From contig NZ_JAIOUB010000001.1 of NCBI RefSeq assembly GCF_019931215.1, positions 620,001 through 684,000 on the forward strand: a DNA stretch of 64,000 bases, written 5' to 3'. The notes beneath the pieces were generated by a model. The model made no database searches, was not told the origin of the DNA, and saw only the letters and a list, made by a program, of their open reading frames with translations. Made by a program: the position numbers and the translations under genes. Below are positions 62,853-64,000 of the stretch, piece after piece. The stretch comes from Alcanivorax limicola. Its GTDB lineage: Bacteria; Pseudomonadota; Gammaproteobacteria; Pseudomonadales; Alcanivoracaceae. Numbering within the stretch: position 1 is the stretch's first letter; every line of letters starts with the position of its first letter.

Positions 62853-63521
62853 CTAGACGCTGGGCGGCAGATTGTCCGAGCGCTCCGGCATTTTGCTGTG
62901 GGCGCGGAAGACGATATCAAACGCCTCGTCCACCGAATCAGTGATCGAGAACAGCTCGAGATCCGCCGCACTGATACAGCCCTCGTCCAGCATGCGCTCG
63001 CTCATCCAGTCCACCAGGCCCGCCCAGAAGGCACTGCCGAACAGGACGATGGGGAACGGCGCTGTCTTGCCGGTCTGCACCAGTGTCAGTGCCTCGAACA
63101 GCTCATCCATGGTACCAAAGCCGCCAGGAAAGACGACAAAGCCGACCGCATGTTTGACGAACATCAGTTTGCGCACGAAGAAGTAGCGGAAATTGATGCC
63201 CAGATCCTGATACAGATTGGCACTCTGTTCATGGGGCAGGGAAATATTCAGGCCGATAGAGCAGGAGGCCTTGCCAAACGCACCGCGGTTGGCCCCTTCC
63301 ATGATGCCGGGCCCGCCGCCGGTGAGCACGTTCAGGCCCTCTTCAGAAAAACGCGCCGCCAGCGTTTCCGCATCACGGTAATAAGGCGATTCCTCGCCCA
63401 GTCGCGCACTGCCGAAGATGGTGACTGACGGGCCTATGTCCGCCAGCTTGTCGATGCCATCCACCAGCTCCGACTGGATTCGCAGTACACGCCATGCTTC
63501 ACGTATCCGACTTTCTTCCAT
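62853..63521 (-). CDS. LOG-family (TIGR00730) nucleotide phosphoribohydrolase-like protein
   Basis: A 222-residue Rossmann-fold protein of the LOG family. The two signatures are clear: VLTGGGPGIMEGANRGA and FVVFPGGFGTMDELFEALT. Plant and bacterial members release free cytokinin-type bases from nucleoside monophosphates; others act on AMP. The substrate here is unknown. It follows the DUF6586 gene by 13 bp and precedes psrA by 115 bp on the same strand. Confidence 0.9.
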   Translation of the reverse strand: MEESRIREAWRVLRIQSELVDGIDKLADIGPSVTIFGSARLGEESPYYRDAETLAARFSEEGLNVLTGGGPGIMEGANRGAFGKASCSIGLNISLPHEQSANLYQDLGINFRYFFVRKLMFVKHAVGFVVFPGGFGTMDELFEALTLVQTGKTAPFPIVLFGSAFWAGLVDWMSERMLDEGCISAADLELFSITDSVDEAFDIVFRAHSKMPERSDNLPPSV

Positions 63522-63534
63522 GTTTGTTCAGCCT

Positions 63535-64000
63535 CTACCACTCGTCAGAATAAGGGGCACTCTCTTCCAGCACGACGGCCACACGGTCGATCGCTGCCGC
63601 CAGTCGAGACAGGTCGCCGTCCGCCAGTGGCGCATAGGGATCTTCCGCCGCAATCGCCAGACGCTGGCCCTGTTCGGCCTGGGGCTGCGGGCGCCGTGCC
63701 ATGCCGGCGGCACCGAAGGCCCCCATCACTTGCGCATCCAGCCACGCCAGCGGATCGCGCTGGTCAGCCCGCGCCCGCGCCACCAGATTCAGCTCCGGCG
63801 ACTCGACGTCGGCAGCACGAAACTGTGCCTCCAGCGCAGCCAGACTCAGCAACGGGTCACAACCGGCTACGCTGTAGCTTTTTGCTGCCTGGCGCACCAG
63901 CCCTACCAGCACACTGTAGGCATGAAAGATGACAGCGCCACGTAACGCCAGTTGCTGCCCCGGCGCGGCACCGTTCTGCTTCGCCTGCCGCAACAGCGTC
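63535..64000 (-). CDS. DUF6586-like protein (C-terminal part)
   Basis: An open frame of at least 155 codons that runs off the right edge of the window. The part seen is helical, with QQLALRGAVIFHAYSVLVGLVRQAAKSY and a charged Ala-rich body, and ends SAPYSDEW. It resembles DUF6586 proteins found near lexA-sulA-psrA in Pseudomonas. A TTG at 63993 could serve as a start, but the upstream in-frame codons (Thr, Leu) fit the family, so I treat it as 5-prime truncated. Function unknown. Confidence 0.65.
   Translation of the reverse strand, partial: TLLRQAKQNGAAPGQQLALRGAVIFHAYSVLVGLVRQAAKSYSVAGCDPLLSLAALEAQFRAADVESPELNLVARARADQRDPLAWLDAQVMGAFGAAGMARRPQPQAEQGQRLAIAAEDPYAPLADGDLSRLAAAIDRVAVVLEESAPYSDEW

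Noticed and set aside
1-64000. Prophage, insertion sequence, CRISPR array or integron
   Set aside because: No transposase, integrase, Cas gene or regularly spaced repeat was found; the only dispersed repeat is the arm at 4281-4353 and 16349-16381.

Overview
The window is chromosomal DNA from a GC-rich gammaproteobacterium. Gene content and order point to the Alcanivorax/Pseudomonas part of the class: two blocks follow the Pseudomonas aeruginosa order (clpX-clpP-tig-tRNAs-folD-glnS-ppiB-lpxH, and murB-ptp-kdsB-lpxK-msbA-exbDB-comEC-lolDC followed by nqr-gap-mfd-mtnP-nagZ-psrA). A Na+-translocating NADH dehydrogenase, a Pla-1/cef-type surface lipase and the fatty-acid sensor PsrA suit a marine lipid- or alkane-degrading bacterium such as Alcanivorax. 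The genus is an inference; no rRNA gene is present. Synteny statements rest on recalled gene order, not on a search.

Layout. 1-8051: proteostasis and translation genes (clpX partial, clpP, tig, three tRNA genes with a strong promoter and a terminator, folD, glnS, two tandem cyclophilins, lpxH). 8165-19978: a more variable stretch with a lipoprotein lipase, miaE, an LpxL-type acyltransferase, acnB, a TumE-type toxin-antitoxin pair, an isochorismatase-like hydrolase, a flavin monooxygenase, a DMT transporter and a small outer-membrane barrel. 20009-26269: a tightly overlapping envelope operon, exbB-exbD-msbA-lpxK-kdsB-ptp-murB. 26355-32312: comEC, a DUF2062 membrane protein, a LolD plus single-permease lipoprotein exporter and a secreted repeat protein. 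32462-37972: aguA-aguB, a LysR regulator, a glycerophosphodiesterase and a patatin. 37981-45321: nqrABCDEF-apbE-nqrM. 45595-64000: gap, a four-gene block (uracil-DNA glycosylase-like, tesB, a papain-like protein, an ATP-grasp ligase), mfd, csiV, and a long leftward cluster ending in mtnP, hpt, mscS, nagZ, an L,D-transpeptidase, psrA, a LOG-family gene and a partial DUF6586 gene.

How the genes work together. The Nqr set is complete, including the flavin transferase (ApbE) and the iron-site maturation factor (NqrM). The envelope genes cover Kdo activation, lipid A phosphorylation and flipping, peptidoglycan precursor reduction and muropeptide recycling. AguA and AguB turn agmatine into putrescine. 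The phosphorylase and Hpt form a purine salvage route from methylthioinosine. The least explained part is the pair at 48682-51990: a 686-residue protein in which I see a papain-like Gln-Cys-His-Asn set, encoded just after an ATP-grasp ligase. Other items worth attention are the TumE-like pair, a perfect 32-bp inverted repeat at 4281-4353 with a second copy of one arm at 16349-16381, and a 29-codon signal-peptide-like reading frame with its own terminator behind the lysR gene.
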